From positions 1 through 64,000 of the forward strand of contig JBKBMG010000030.1 in the NCBI GenBank assembly GCA_046295975.1: DNA of 64,000 bases. Reading direction: 5' to 3'. The translations under genes and the position numbers were made by a program. Every line of letters starts with the position of its first letter. The stretch's first letter is position 1. Positions 17,082-25,037 of the stretch are shown piece by piece. The stretch is from UBA2357 sp046295975 (lineage in GTDB: Bacteria > Pseudomonadota > Gammaproteobacteria > Burkholderiales > Rhodocyclaceae). Under the pieces are notes generated by a model that searched no databases, was not told the DNA's origin, and saw only the letters and a list, made by a program, of their open reading frames with translations.

Positions 17082-18920
17082 ATGAATCAAACCGGGAAAC
17101 CCGCTCGGCGCTGTCCGCAACTCCTGGCCGCATTGCTGCTCGCACTTCCGGGGCTCGCCCTGGCCAACGCCGATCTGAAGAGCAAGATCGACAATCCGTC
17201 CAACTGGGCGGCCCAGGCCGGTGACTTCTTCAACCAGCGTTACAGCAAGCTCGACCAGATCAACAAGGACAACGTCGGCAAGATGCAGGTCGCATGGACC
17301 TTTTCCACCGGCGTGCTGCGCGGCCACGAGGGGTCGCCACTGGTGGTCGACGGCATGATGTACATCCACACGCCGTTCCCGAACAAGGTGTTCGCGATGG
17401 ATCTGGACACCCAGAAGATCGTCTGGCGCCACGAGCCGCGGCAGGATCCGTCGGTGATCGCGCAGATGTGCTGCGACACCGTGTATCGCGGCCTCGCCTA
17501 TGCCGAAGGCAAGATCTTCCTGCAACAGGCCGACAGCACCCTGGTCGCGCTCGATGCCAAGGACGGCAAGGTACTGTGGAGCGTGGTGAATGGCGATCCC
17601 AAGCTCGGCGCGGTAAACACCAATGCCCCGCACGTGTTCGGCGACAAGGTGATCACCGGCATTTCCGGCGGTGAATGGGGTGTGCGCGGCTTCCTCGCCG
17701 CCTACGACATCAACACCGGCAATCAGGTGTGGAAAGGCTACAGCGTCGGCCCCGACGACGAGATGCTGATGGACCCCGAGAAGACGATGACCTGGACCGA
17801 CGGCGAACTCAAGCCGGTGGGCAAGGATTCGTCACTCAAGACCTGGGAAGGCGACCAGTGGAAGATCGGCGGCGGCACCACCTGGGGCTGGTTCAGCTAC
17901 GACCCCGAATTGAACCTGGTTTACTACGGGAGCGGCAACCCCTCCACCTGGAACCCGTCCCAGCGTCCCGGTGACAACAAGTGGACGATGACCATCTTCG
18001 CGCGTGACCTGGACACCGGCGCGGCCAAGTGGGTCTACCAGATGACCCCACACGACGAGTGGGACTACGACGGCGTGAACGAGATGATCCTCGCCGACAT
18101 CAAGGTCAAGGGCAAGGATACCAAGGCGCTGGTGCACTTCGACCGCAACGGCTTCGCCTACACCATGGATCGCACCAACGGCGCCCTGCTGGTGGCCGAG
18201 AAGTTCGACCCGACGGTGAACTGGGCCACCCACGTCGACATGACCACCGGCCGCCCGCAGGTGGTGCCGCAGTACTCCACCTCCAAGTTCACCAACCCCG
18301 ACCACGGTCCGGACGTGAACGTGAAGGGCATCTGCCCCGCCGCGCTCGGCACCAAGGACCAGCAGCCCGCCTCCTTCGACCCCAACACCGGCCTGTTCTA
18401 CGTGCCCACCAACCATGTGTGCATGGACTACGAGCCGTTCGAGGTCGAGTACGTGGCTGGCCAGCCGTACGTGGGTGCCACCCTGTCGATGTTCCCGACG
18501 CCGAACAGCCATGGCGGCATGGGCAACTTCATCGCCTGGGATGCGGGTGAAGGCAAGATTGTGCAGACCAAGCCGGAGAAGTTCTCGGTATGGAGCGGCT
18601 CGCTCAACACCGCCGGCGGCATTTCCTGCTTCGGCACGCTGGAAGGCTACCTGAAGTGCGTTGATGTGAATGACATCAACAAGGAACTGTACAGCTTCAA
18701 GACCCCGTCCGGCATCATCGGCAACGTGTTCACCTACGAGCACAAGGGCAAGCAGTACCTCGGCGTGTTCTCGGGCATTGGCGGCTGGGCCGGCATCGGC
18801 ATGGCGGCCGGTCTCGAGGAAGACAGCGACGGCCTGGGTGCAGTGGGCGGCTACCGCGAACTGGCGGACTACACCCAGCTGGGTGGTTCGCTGACGATCT
18901 TCGCGCTGCCGAACAACTGA
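17082..18920 (+). CDS. xoxF: XoxF, lanthanide-dependent PQQ methanol/alcohol dehydrogenase
   Basis: 612 residues with a Sec signal peptide ending near ALANA. A periplasmic eight-bladed PQQ propeller. The adjacent cysteines Cys130-Cys131 (QMCCDTVYRG) form the disulfide ring over PQQ. The active site PHDEWDYDGVNE has catalytic Asp328 and, two residues on, Asp330. That second Asp is diagnostic of lanthanide-binding XoxF, whereas calcium MxaF has Ala. It oxidises methanol or other short alcohols to aldehyde, possibly formate, passing electrons to XoxG. GGAGA lies seven bases upstream. It is first in an operon driven by a sigma-54 promoter, and a hairpin follows it. Confidence 0.95.
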   Translation: MNQTGKPARRCPQLLAALLLALPGLALANADLKSKIDNPSNWAAQAGDFFNQRYSKLDQINKDNVGKMQVAWTFSTGVLRGHEGSPLVVDGMMYIHTPFPNKVFAMDLDTQKIVWRHEPRQDPSVIAQMCCDTVYRGLAYAEGKIFLQQADSTLVALDAKDGKVLWSVVNGDPKLGAVNTNAPHVFGDKVITGISGGEWGVRGFLAAYDINTGNQVWKGYSVGPDDEMLMDPEKTMTWTDGELKPVGKDSSLKTWEGDQWKIGGGTTWGWFSYDPELNLVYYGSGNPSTWNPSQRPGDNKWTMTIFARDLDTGAAKWVYQMTPHDEWDYDGVNEMILADIKVKGKDTKALVHFDRNGFAYTMDRTNGALLVAEKFDPTVNWATHVDMTTGRPQVVPQYSTSKFTNPDHGPDVNVKGICPAALGTKDQQPASFDPNTGLFYVPTNHVCMDYEPFEVEYVAGQPYVGATLSMFPTPNSHGGMGNFIAWDAGEGKIVQTKPEKFSVWSGSLNTAGGISCFGTLEGYLKCVDVNDINKELYSFKTPSGIIGNVFTYEHKGKQYLGVFSGIGGWAGIGMAAGLEEDSDGLGAVGGYRELADYTQLGGSLTIFALPNN

Positions 18921-18959
18921 CAACCCAAGCCATCCGAAACCACGTTTGACCCGACCATC

Positions 18960-18984
18960 GGACCGCGGGCTCCACCCGCGGTCC
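18960..18984. terminator. Stem-loop after xoxF
   Basis: GGACCGCGGG and CCCGCGGTCC form a 10-bp GC stem with loop CTCCA, 39 bp after the xoxF stop and without a U-tract. It may partly stop transcription or stabilise the abundant xoxF message, keeping xoxG and later genes lower. Confidence 0.6.
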
Positions 18985-19104
18985 GGTCGCCCGGAACACG
19001 AGAACGAAGGGCGGAATTGCCAATCCAACCGCAAACAAAATCAAGCGCCCACGAGGTGCGACACATTACAAGAGGGCCGCGTGCCCAATATGGAGGAGTC
19101 GTAG

Positions 19105-19533
19105 ATGAGACCCGTGCAGTTCGCCGTTGCCATTGCCCTTGCAGCCCTGTATTTCGGCGGCGCGACCCAGGCGCAGGACGCCAAGGCCGCTACCAAGCCG
19201 AGCGAAGAAAACACACCGCTCTACACCGTCGTGGATGGCTACAAGGTCGACCCCGACACCCTGACCGGTTTCCGCACCTGGCGTGCCGCCGCCTGTGACC
19301 GTTGTCACGGCGCCAACCAGGAAGGCATGGTCGGTCCCTCGCTGATCGAAAGCCTGAAGGTCATCAGCAAGGAAGAATTCATCGCCGTGATACGAGATGG
19401 CAGGCTTGAAAAAGGCATGCAGAGTTTCGGCAACGACCCACGCGTGATGGACAACATCGACCAGCTCTACGCCTATCTCAAAGGACGTTCCGACGGCGCG
19501 ATCACCCGCGCGCGCGTGTCGGCCATCGAATAA
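19105..19533 (+). CDS. xoxG: XoxG, cytochrome c electron acceptor of XoxF
   Basis: 142 residues with an N-terminal signal (FAVAIALAALYFGGATQAQ). One heme-binding CDRCH at Cys64-Cys67-His68, and a likely axial Met in GMQSFGNDP. Small class I cytochrome c proteins next to xoxF accept electrons from its PQQ and pass them to the terminal oxidase. Start ATG follows TGGAGGAG. It lies between xoxF and xoxJ, the standard order. Confidence 0.9.
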   Translation: MRPVQFAVAIALAALYFGGATQAQDAKAATKPSEENTPLYTVVDGYKVDPDTLTGFRTWRAAACDRCHGANQEGMVGPSLIESLKVISKEEFIAVIRDGRLEKGMQSFGNDPRVMDNIDQLYAYLKGRSDGAITRARVSAIE

Positions 19534-19560
19534 CGCCCGCCCGGCGGGAGGAGAGGTCAC

Positions 19561-20460
19561 ATGACACCCACTCGAATCGGGCGCGCGACGCACCCCGTGC
19601 GGCAGCTTGCCGGCGGACTGCTTGCATCGTGCGCAATCGCCCTGCTGGCTACGGTCGCGTCCCCCGCGCATGCGCTGGAAGGCGCGAAGGAACGCGGCGC
19701 GCTGCGCGTGTGCCAGGACCCCAACAACCTGCCCTTCTCCAACGACCAAGAGGAAGGCTTCGAAAACCGCATCGCCGAGATGTTCGCTGAGCACCTGGGC
19801 GTACCGGTAACCTACTTCAACTACCCGCAACGCTTCGTCTTCATACGCAATACCCTGCGCTACAAGCTGCCTGGCAAGGACTACCCCTGCGACATCATCA
19901 TGGGTCTTCCCGTGGGTTTCGACCAGACCGCCATCACCAAGCCGTATTACCGTTCCACCTATGCGATGGTATTCCCCCAGGGCAAAGGGCTGGACGAGGT
20001 CAAGAGCGTCGAGGACTTCCTCGCGCTCGGCCCCGACAAGCTCAAGACGCTGAAGATCGGCCTGTACGACAAGTCGCCGGTTTCCCGCTGGATGGACCGA
20101 CACGACCTGGTCGATCAGGGCGTGCCCTACCAGACGATCAACATGGACATGGATCACTATGTCGGAGACATCATCGACAAGGATCTGGTGGGCGGCAAGA
20201 TCGACGTCGCCATCGTCTGGGGACCGGTAGCCGGTTACTACGCGAACAAAATGGATCCGCCGCTGAAGGTGGTGCCGATGAAGTCCGAACCCGGCATCAA
20301 GTTCGACTTCGAATTCGGCATGGGTTTGCGCCGCGGCGAACCGGAATGGCGCAAGGAAATCGAGTCCTTCATCGATTCCCACCAGACGGAAATCGAGCAG
20401 ATTCTCAAGACCTATCACGTACCCTTGATCGACGAGGCGCTTGAGCCCATCGCCCAATGA
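19561..20460 (+). CDS. xoxJ: XoxJ, periplasmic solute-binding-like protein of the XoxF system
   Basis: 299 residues with a signal peptide ending ASPAHA. It has a bacterial extracellular solute-binding protein (family 3) fold. The start of the mature part, GALRVCQDPNNLPFSNDQ, is the hallmark of the quinoprotein-associated subgroup. XoxJ/MxaJ proteins are thought to help mature or activate the dehydrogenase rather than bind nutrients. GGGAGGAGAGG precedes the ATG. It belongs to the same operon as xoxFG, 27 bp downstream of xoxG. Confidence 0.9.
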   Translation: MTPTRIGRATHPVRQLAGGLLASCAIALLATVASPAHALEGAKERGALRVCQDPNNLPFSNDQEEGFENRIAEMFAEHLGVPVTYFNYPQRFVFIRNTLRYKLPGKDYPCDIIMGLPVGFDQTAITKPYYRSTYAMVFPQGKGLDEVKSVEDFLALGPDKLKTLKIGLYDKSPVSRWMDRHDLVDQGVPYQTINMDMDHYVGDIIDKDLVGGKIDVAIVWGPVAGYYANKMDPPLKVVPMKSEPGIKFDFEFGMGLRRGEPEWRKEIESFIDSHQTEIEQILKTYHVPLIDEALEPIAQ

Positions 20461-20709
20461 CGCGCAACCCGAACCTGAAACCCGGTCGATCCCATCGACC
20501 CTGAAGACCTCACCGAGGACGGCGGGCCTCACGGCCCGTCGCCCACCCGCGACCCAGTTCATACAGGGGCTTGCATGCATCCCGTCCCACGGCGCAATCA
20601 GCACACCCGGTCCGCTCCCCCCGTTCATCTGCACACGCAAGGCCGCGCGCTTGAGCCGCATGCCGGGCCACCGCCGGCGTCATCGCCACGCACCGGACGC
20701 TTGACCGCG

Positions 20710-21435
20710 ATGACCGCCCTGCTCGCCGTTGCCACGGCGCTGATCTGGCCCGCCGCGGCGAGCGCCCAGGCGATCGCGCCCACCGCGCCCCAGGCGCCGG
20801 CCACCGACTATTCGGAGGCGGAAACAGCCATCTTCCTCAGCGAGCACCTCGCGGGCCTGGCCCCGCCGCGCACGCTGGAGTACCACTTCCGCAAGCACGG
20901 CTCGCTCGAGCAGGCGTTCGAGGACAAGGTCAGGTTGAAACTCGCCCCCACCGACAGCGGCGGCTGCTGCGACGCCACCGCCGATTTCCTGAGCGGCATG
21001 CACAGCACCAGCCTGCCCGAAGTCGAGGATGCGCGCGCCAACCCGGTGATCCTGTACTTTCTCGAGCACGACGTGCGCGACATGAACCGGCTCACCCAGG
21101 GCCAGCCCAACCACTTCCGCAAACGCATCCGCATGGCGATCTTCAACGGCGCGAAGGTGGATCCGGTGCAACTCACCTACCAGGGCCAGTCCGTGGCCGC
21201 ACGCCGGGTCAGCTTCACCCCCTACGCCGACGACCCCAACCGCCACCGCTTCGCCCGCTACGCCGACAAGCACTACGTGTTCTGGCTGTCGAACGCCGTA
21301 CCCGGCGGAGTGTTCGGCATGGCGACCTGGATGCGCGACAGCGAGACAGCCCCAGGGCACGCCCAACCACTGGTCGCCGAGGAACTGTACCTCGACGGCG
21401 CCACCCCGCCCGATCTGGCCGCCAGTCTGCGCTAG
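20710..21435 (+). CDS. Secreted protein of unknown function in the xox operon
   Basis: About 241 residues from ATG 20710, which gives a clean signal peptide (MTALLAVATALIWPAAASAQ). An in-frame ATG at 20575 would put a Pro/Arg-rich stretch in front and is less likely. The mature part has a GGCCDATADF cysteine pair, ARANPVILYFLEHDVRDMNR and a C-terminal RYADKHYVFWLSNAVPGGVFGM segment. I do not recognise a named family. Its place between xoxJ and the zinc metallohydrolase suggests a periplasmic role in quinoprotein maturation or electron relay. Confidence 0.6.
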   Translation: MTALLAVATALIWPAAASAQAIAPTAPQAPATDYSEAETAIFLSEHLAGLAPPRTLEYHFRKHGSLEQAFEDKVRLKLAPTDSGGCCDATADFLSGMHSTSLPEVEDARANPVILYFLEHDVRDMNRLTQGQPNHFRKRIRMAIFNGAKVDPVQLTYQGQSVAARRVSFTPYADDPNRHRFARYADKHYVFWLSNAVPGGVFGMATWMRDSETAPGHAQPLVAEELYLDGATPPDLAASLR

Positions 21436-21471
21436 TCGGCCGGGCCACGAAGACACACAGGAGACTGCGAC

Positions 21472-21855
21472 ATGCCCCCCCTCTTCCCCACGCTCCGTGC
21501 CCCGCTGGCCGCCGCAGTGCTGGCCGTCGCCACACTCGCCGCGGCACCGGTACAGGCCAATGATTTCCCCACCATAGAGCGGGTGAACTTCGTATTCGAG
21601 TGCATGCGCGACCACCCCGGTCCGTACTACGAGATGTCCACCAAGTGCTCTTGCGCGCTCGACGCGGTCGCCGCCCAGGTCAGCTTCGAGGACTATCGCA
21701 CCATGCACACCGCCGCGCTCGCCAACACCATAGGCGGGGAACGTGGCGGCTACTACCGCGGCAAGCTGTGGCGCGACCAGGCACGCAATTACGAGAAACT
21801 GGCGTCGGACGCCAAGAAGGGCTGCTTCATCGACACCTCCGCCGCCAGTCGCTGA
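21472..21855 (+). CDS. Small secreted cysteine-containing protein in the xox operon
   Basis: 127 residues with a signal peptide ending PVQAN. The mature part of about 97 residues has four cysteines: Cys in FECMRDHPGPYYEM, two in TKCSCALD and one in KKGCFID. It is rich in charged residues. No known domain was recognised. The CxC pair and periplasmic location suggest redox or metal handling, perhaps with XoxF or XoxG (inference). GGAGACTGCGAC lies before the ATG. It is 36 bp after the previous gene. Confidence 0.6.
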   Translation: MPPLFPTLRAPLAAAVLAVATLAAAPVQANDFPTIERVNFVFECMRDHPGPYYEMSTKCSCALDAVAAQVSFEDYRTMHTAALANTIGGERGGYYRGKLWRDQARNYEKLASDAKKGCFIDTSAASR

Positions 21856-21895
21856 TCACCCGCGCCGCCCGCAAGGCGTGCAAAGCCAGGGCGCC

Positions 21896-22873
21896 ATGAA
21901 CGCCGTCCGCCGCGCCGAACATACCCCCGCCGCGGTGGCGTTCGCCCTGGTCGCCTGGCTGTGGTGGCTGCCGGGCGTACCCGCAGCCGCTGAACCAACG
22001 GCCCCGCCATCGGCGCTGGCGCTTCATGCCGTGGCACCGGGGGTGTTCGTCCACACCGGCCAGCAGCAGGTCTGGTCCGCCACTAACGCCGGCGACGTGG
22101 CCAATCTGGGCGTGGTCGTGGGTGCCACCTGTGTCGCCGTCATCGACAGCGGCGGCAGCCCCGCGCTTGGCGCGCAGTTGCTCGCCGCGCTGCGGGCGCG
22201 CAGCGATTTGCCGGTGTGCTACGTGATCAACACCCATGCACACCCCGACCACATCCTCGGCAACGCCGCCTTCGCCGCCCTCGATCCGCGCCCACGCTTC
22301 GTCGCCCACAGCCGGTTCACCGCAGCGCTCGCCGCGCGCGAGCCCTCCTACCGCGCCGCGGTCGAGCGCGAGCTCCGGCTGAGCCTGGGCGCGGACGAAG
22401 TGGTCTATCCCGATATCACGGTAGAAGAAACGCTGCAACTCGATCTGGGCGGGCGCACGCTGACCTTGCGCGCCTGGCCCACCGCCCATACCGATCACGA
22501 CCTCAGCGTGCATGACGATGCCGCAGGCGTGCTGTTTCTCGGCGACCTGCTGTTCGCCGGCCACCTGCCGGTGGTGGACGGCCGCCTGCTGGGCTGGCTG
22601 GCGGTCATGGACGAACTGGCCGAACTCCCGGTACGCATTGCGGTGCCCGGCCACGGTCCGGTGTCGCATGCCTGGCCTGCCGCGCTGAACCTGCAACGTC
22701 GCTATCTGAGCGACGTGCGCGACCGCATCCGCAACGCCCTGGCGCGGGACCTGAGTATTTCCGAGGCGGTGGCGGCACACGCCGACAGCGGCACTGAAGG
22801 CTGGCTGCTGGCCGACGAGTTCCACCGCCGCAACCTCACGGCCGCCTTTGCCGAACTCGAGTGGGAAGAATGA
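21896..22873 (+). CDS. Quinoprotein relay system zinc metallohydrolase (MBL fold)
   Basis: 325 residues with an N-terminal signal/anchor (VAFALVAWLWWLPGVPAAAEP). Metallo-beta-lactamase fold with the zinc motif HAHPDH (His114, His116, Asp118, His119), TAHTDHDL (second His) and VPGHGPVS (third). Proteins of this type accompany PQQ dehydrogenases and SoxYZ-like carriers in a proposed quinoprotein electron-relay system. The hydrolysed substrate is not known to me. ATG 21896 is chosen as the first Met with a proper signal sequence. Its stop overlaps the next start (ATGA). Confidence 0.8.
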   Translation: MNAVRRAEHTPAAVAFALVAWLWWLPGVPAAAEPTAPPSALALHAVAPGVFVHTGQQQVWSATNAGDVANLGVVVGATCVAVIDSGGSPALGAQLLAALRARSDLPVCYVINTHAHPDHILGNAAFAALDPRPRFVAHSRFTAALAAREPSYRAAVERELRLSLGADEVVYPDITVEETLQLDLGGRTLTLRAWPTAHTDHDLSVHDDAAGVLFLGDLLFAGHLPVVDGRLLGWLAVMDELAELPVRIAVPGHGPVSHAWPAALNLQRRYLSDVRDRIRNALARDLSISEAVAAHADSGTEGWLLADEFHRRNLTAAFAELEWEE

Positions 22874-23730
22874 TCATGACTACATCCTTGCCGAAACGCT
22901 CGCCCGCATCCAAGACCCTGCTGCTTGCCTGCGCGCTGCTACTGTGCGCGATCGGCAGTGCATGGGCGCAGCGGTCTGCCCCTGCCGACCCCGCCGACCC
23001 GGAGTCCAGCGCCATCTGGCAGCAGGTGCGCGCCAGCATGTTCCAGGACCGGCCGATCACCCCTGGCGATGCCTTGCTTAGTCTTGACGCCCCGGACCGG
23101 GCCCAGGACGCCGCCATCGTGCCGATCGCCATCCGCACGCAGGTCGAGCAGACGCCGGCGCGTTTCATCGAACGGGTGTACCTCGTCATCGACAACAATC
23201 CGTCACCGGTGGGCGCCATCTTCCACTTCACCCCGGCCAGCGGCCGCGCCGACATCGAAACACGCGTGCGCATCGACGCCTACACCCACGTGCGCGCCAT
23301 CGCCGAGATGAACGACGGCTCGCTGCACATGGCCACCCGCTTCGTCAAGGCCTCCGGCGGTTGCTCCGCCCCGCCGGGCAAGGACATGGCCGCAGCGATG
23401 GCCAGCCTGGGCAAGATGCGCTTCCGCGTCGAGGACGACATCCAGCCAGGCACGCCGGCCCGCGCCCAGTTGATGATCAGCCATCCCAACAACTCCGGCC
23501 TGGTCATGGACCAGCTTACCCGCCTCTACACCCCCGCCTACTTCGTGCGCCGGATCCAGGTGAGTTACGCCGGTGAGCCGATTCTCGCCGCCGATGTCGA
23601 CTTCTCGATCAGCGAGAACCCCAACTTCCGCTTCTATTTCCTGCCACGCGGCGACGGCGAACTCAAGGCAGAGGTCATCGACACCAACGACTTGCGCTTC
23701 GAAACCGCGCTGACGGTTGCGCCGAAGTAG
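22870..23730 (+). CDS. Quinoprotein dehydrogenase-associated SoxYZ-like carrier
   Basis: About 286 residues with a signal peptide ending GSAWAQ. The N-terminal half resembles SoxY, with a cysteine in KASGGCSAPPGKD replacing the SoxY C-terminal GGCG-type swinging arm. The C-terminal half resembles SoxZ (LMISHPNNSGL, FVRRIQVSYAGEPILAADVDFSISENPNFRF). Such fused carriers occur beside PQQ dehydrogenases and the zinc metallohydrolase encoded just upstream. It overlaps that gene by four bases. It is the last gene of the xox operon; a GGCCGCGGCC-containing palindrome (from about 23739) follows. Confidence 0.85.
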   Translation: MIMTTSLPKRSPASKTLLLACALLLCAIGSAWAQRSAPADPADPESSAIWQQVRASMFQDRPITPGDALLSLDAPDRAQDAAIVPIAIRTQVEQTPARFIERVYLVIDNNPSPVGAIFHFTPASGRADIETRVRIDAYTHVRAIAEMNDGSLHMATRFVKASGGCSAPPGKDMAAAMASLGKMRFRVEDDIQPGTPARAQLMISHPNNSGLVMDQLTRLYTPAYFVRRIQVSYAGEPILAADVDFSISENPNFRFYFLPRGDGELKAEVIDTNDLRFETALTVAPK

Positions 23731-23802
23731 CGCAGCGCGCCGGCCGCGGCCGGCCCGCGCGAGTGAACGAGTGGAATCTCAACGCGCCAACAGGTCAGCA
23801 CG

Positions 23803-24156
23803 TCACCCCGTCAGCCGGTCACGGAAGATGAAGAACACCGCCCCCATCAGGCACAGCCCGGCCCAGAGATAATCGAGCTTCAGCGGTTCCTTGAGATAGA
23901 ACAGGGCAAACGGGACGAACACGGTCAGCGTGATGGCCTCCTGCATCACCTTCAACTGCCCGACGCTCAGCACCGTGTAGCCGATGCGATTGGCCGGCAC
24001 TTGCAGCAGGTACTCGAACAAGGCAATGCCCCAACTGATGAAGGCGGCAATCATCCAGGGTTTGCCATTCAATTCCTTCAGGTGCGCGTACCACGCGAAC
24101 GTCATGAAAATGTTGCTGCAGAACAGCAGGAGGATGCTGAGGGCGATCGGATTCAA
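23803..24156 (-). CDS. DMT-family (DUF486) small membrane protein
   Basis: 117 residues with four membrane segments and the family signature FMTFAWYAHLKELNGKPW. It also has the C-terminal pair LKEPLKLDYLWAGLCLMGAVFFIF. The DUF486 group belongs to the drug/metabolite transporter superfamily and its substrates are unknown. It converges with the xox operon and is separated from the operon at 24367 by 210 bp. It may be unrelated to either neighbour. Confidence 0.8.
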   Translation of the reverse strand: MNPIALSILLLFCSNIFMTFAWYAHLKELNGKPWMIAAFISWGIALFEYLLQVPANRIGYTVLSVGQLKVMQEAITLTVFVPFALFYLKEPLKLDYLWAGLCLMGAVFFIFRDRLTG

Positions 24157-24325
24157 GGGCAGACCGGGGTAAGGTGAAAATGCAATCGGTGCGGCGCAGC
24201 GGACGATGGGTTCTGCAAGACCGTGCCGTGCGCGACGCCATTCGTACCGAGCCCTACGGTATCAAGGGCTTGGGCACAGGCATCGCCTGAGACGTCTGAA
24301 CATGGTTCAATGCGCCGCGGCTCAT

Positions 24326-24358
24326 GCGCGCCGGGCCGGGGGCCGGGGCCCGGCGCGC
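24326..24358 (-). terminator. Strong GC hairpin after the metal-uptake operon
   Basis: GCGCGCCGGGCC and GGCCCGGCGCGC form a 12-bp perfect stem with a 9-base loop, eight bases after the last gene of the long minus-strand operon. There is no U-tract, so it may work as a 3' stabiliser or a terminator. Confidence 0.5.
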
Positions 24359-24366
24359 GGGCGGGA

Positions 24367-24798
24367 TCAGTGCTTCTTGACGCGCTCGCTTCCGTCCAAC
24401 TCCATCTTCACGCCGGACAGGTTGCCGTGCTCGTCGACGAAATGCACGTGCAGATACTCGTGGTCGTCACGGTCATCGTGTTTGATCTTGAGGTTGTAGA
24501 TATCGCTCCCGCGTTCCTGGATGGCCTTGCGACCGCCCTCCGGCAGGCTGCCGAAGACCTCGTCGATCACGATCTTCTCCGTGCCGCCAAGCAGCTTCTT
24601 GGTCGTGGCGTCCCACACGAGTTGATGGGCTTTCCCGTGGCGGAAATAGCCGACCTCGATCTCGGTGACCTGATGCGCGTTGGCCTCGACGATTTCGCCG
24701 AGCTTGGCGCCCACCAGGAAGCGGGCGGTCGCCTGCTGAGCGTCCATGGGCAGATCCCAGAACGATTTGACGATCCGCTTGCTTTCCTTCTGTGTCAT
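24367..24798 (-). CDS. Small unknown protein at the end of the FecIR/TonB operon
   Basis: 143 residues from ATG 24798, chosen because GAGG lies eight bases upstream. TTG 24816 would add six residues and overlap the bfd stop. No signal peptide or membrane segment. The N-terminal part (ESKRIVKSFWDLPMDAQQATARFLVGAKLGEI) looks helical. The C-terminal part is rich in His and Asp (KIKHDDRDDHEYLHVHFVDE) and could bind metal. I do not recognise a family. Its position suggests a cytoplasmic role after metal or metal-chelate uptake. Confidence 0.6.
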   Translation of the reverse strand: MTQKESKRIVKSFWDLPMDAQQATARFLVGAKLGEIVEANAHQVTEIEVGYFRHGKAHQLVWDATTKKLLGGTEKIVIDEVFGSLPEGGRKAIQERGSDIYNLKIKHDDRDDHEYLHVHFVDEHGNLSGVKMELDGSERVKKH

Positions 24799-24812
24799 CT
24801 TCTTATCCTCAT

Positions 24813-25037
24813 TCAAGATGATTGGGTTGGGAGGAGACCCCGGGACGGGGTCTCGGATGTTGGCTGAGCGGTTTCACCGCCCAGCACTTTTCTGACCCTG
24901 GGGATGCACTCCGCACATTTCGGCGTGCAGCCCAGGAATCGGAAACCGGTCTTGACGTTGTGCGCCCCTCCGGCGCGTGCGCGCTCGAAGGCCGCATAGC
25001 TCAGTGCATGGCAGGTGCAGCAGATCTCGTCCCGCAT
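24813..25037 (-). CDS. bfd: Bacterioferritin-associated ferredoxin-like (2Fe-2S) protein
   Basis: 74 residues. The cysteine pattern of the BFD fold is present: CxC in EICCTCHALSYAA and CxxxxC/CxxC in FLGCTPKCAECIP. Bfd donates electrons to release iron from bacterioferritin, and related proteins reduce ferric siderophores. Start ATG 25037 overlaps the stop of the upstream membrane gene (TGATG). Its C-terminal tail after VRKVLGGE is Ser/Thr/Pro-rich. It supports an iron role for the whole operon. Confidence 0.8.
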   Translation of the reverse strand: MRDEICCTCHALSYAAFERARAGGAHNVKTGFRFLGCTPKCAECIPRVRKVLGGETAQPTSETPSRGLLPTQSS

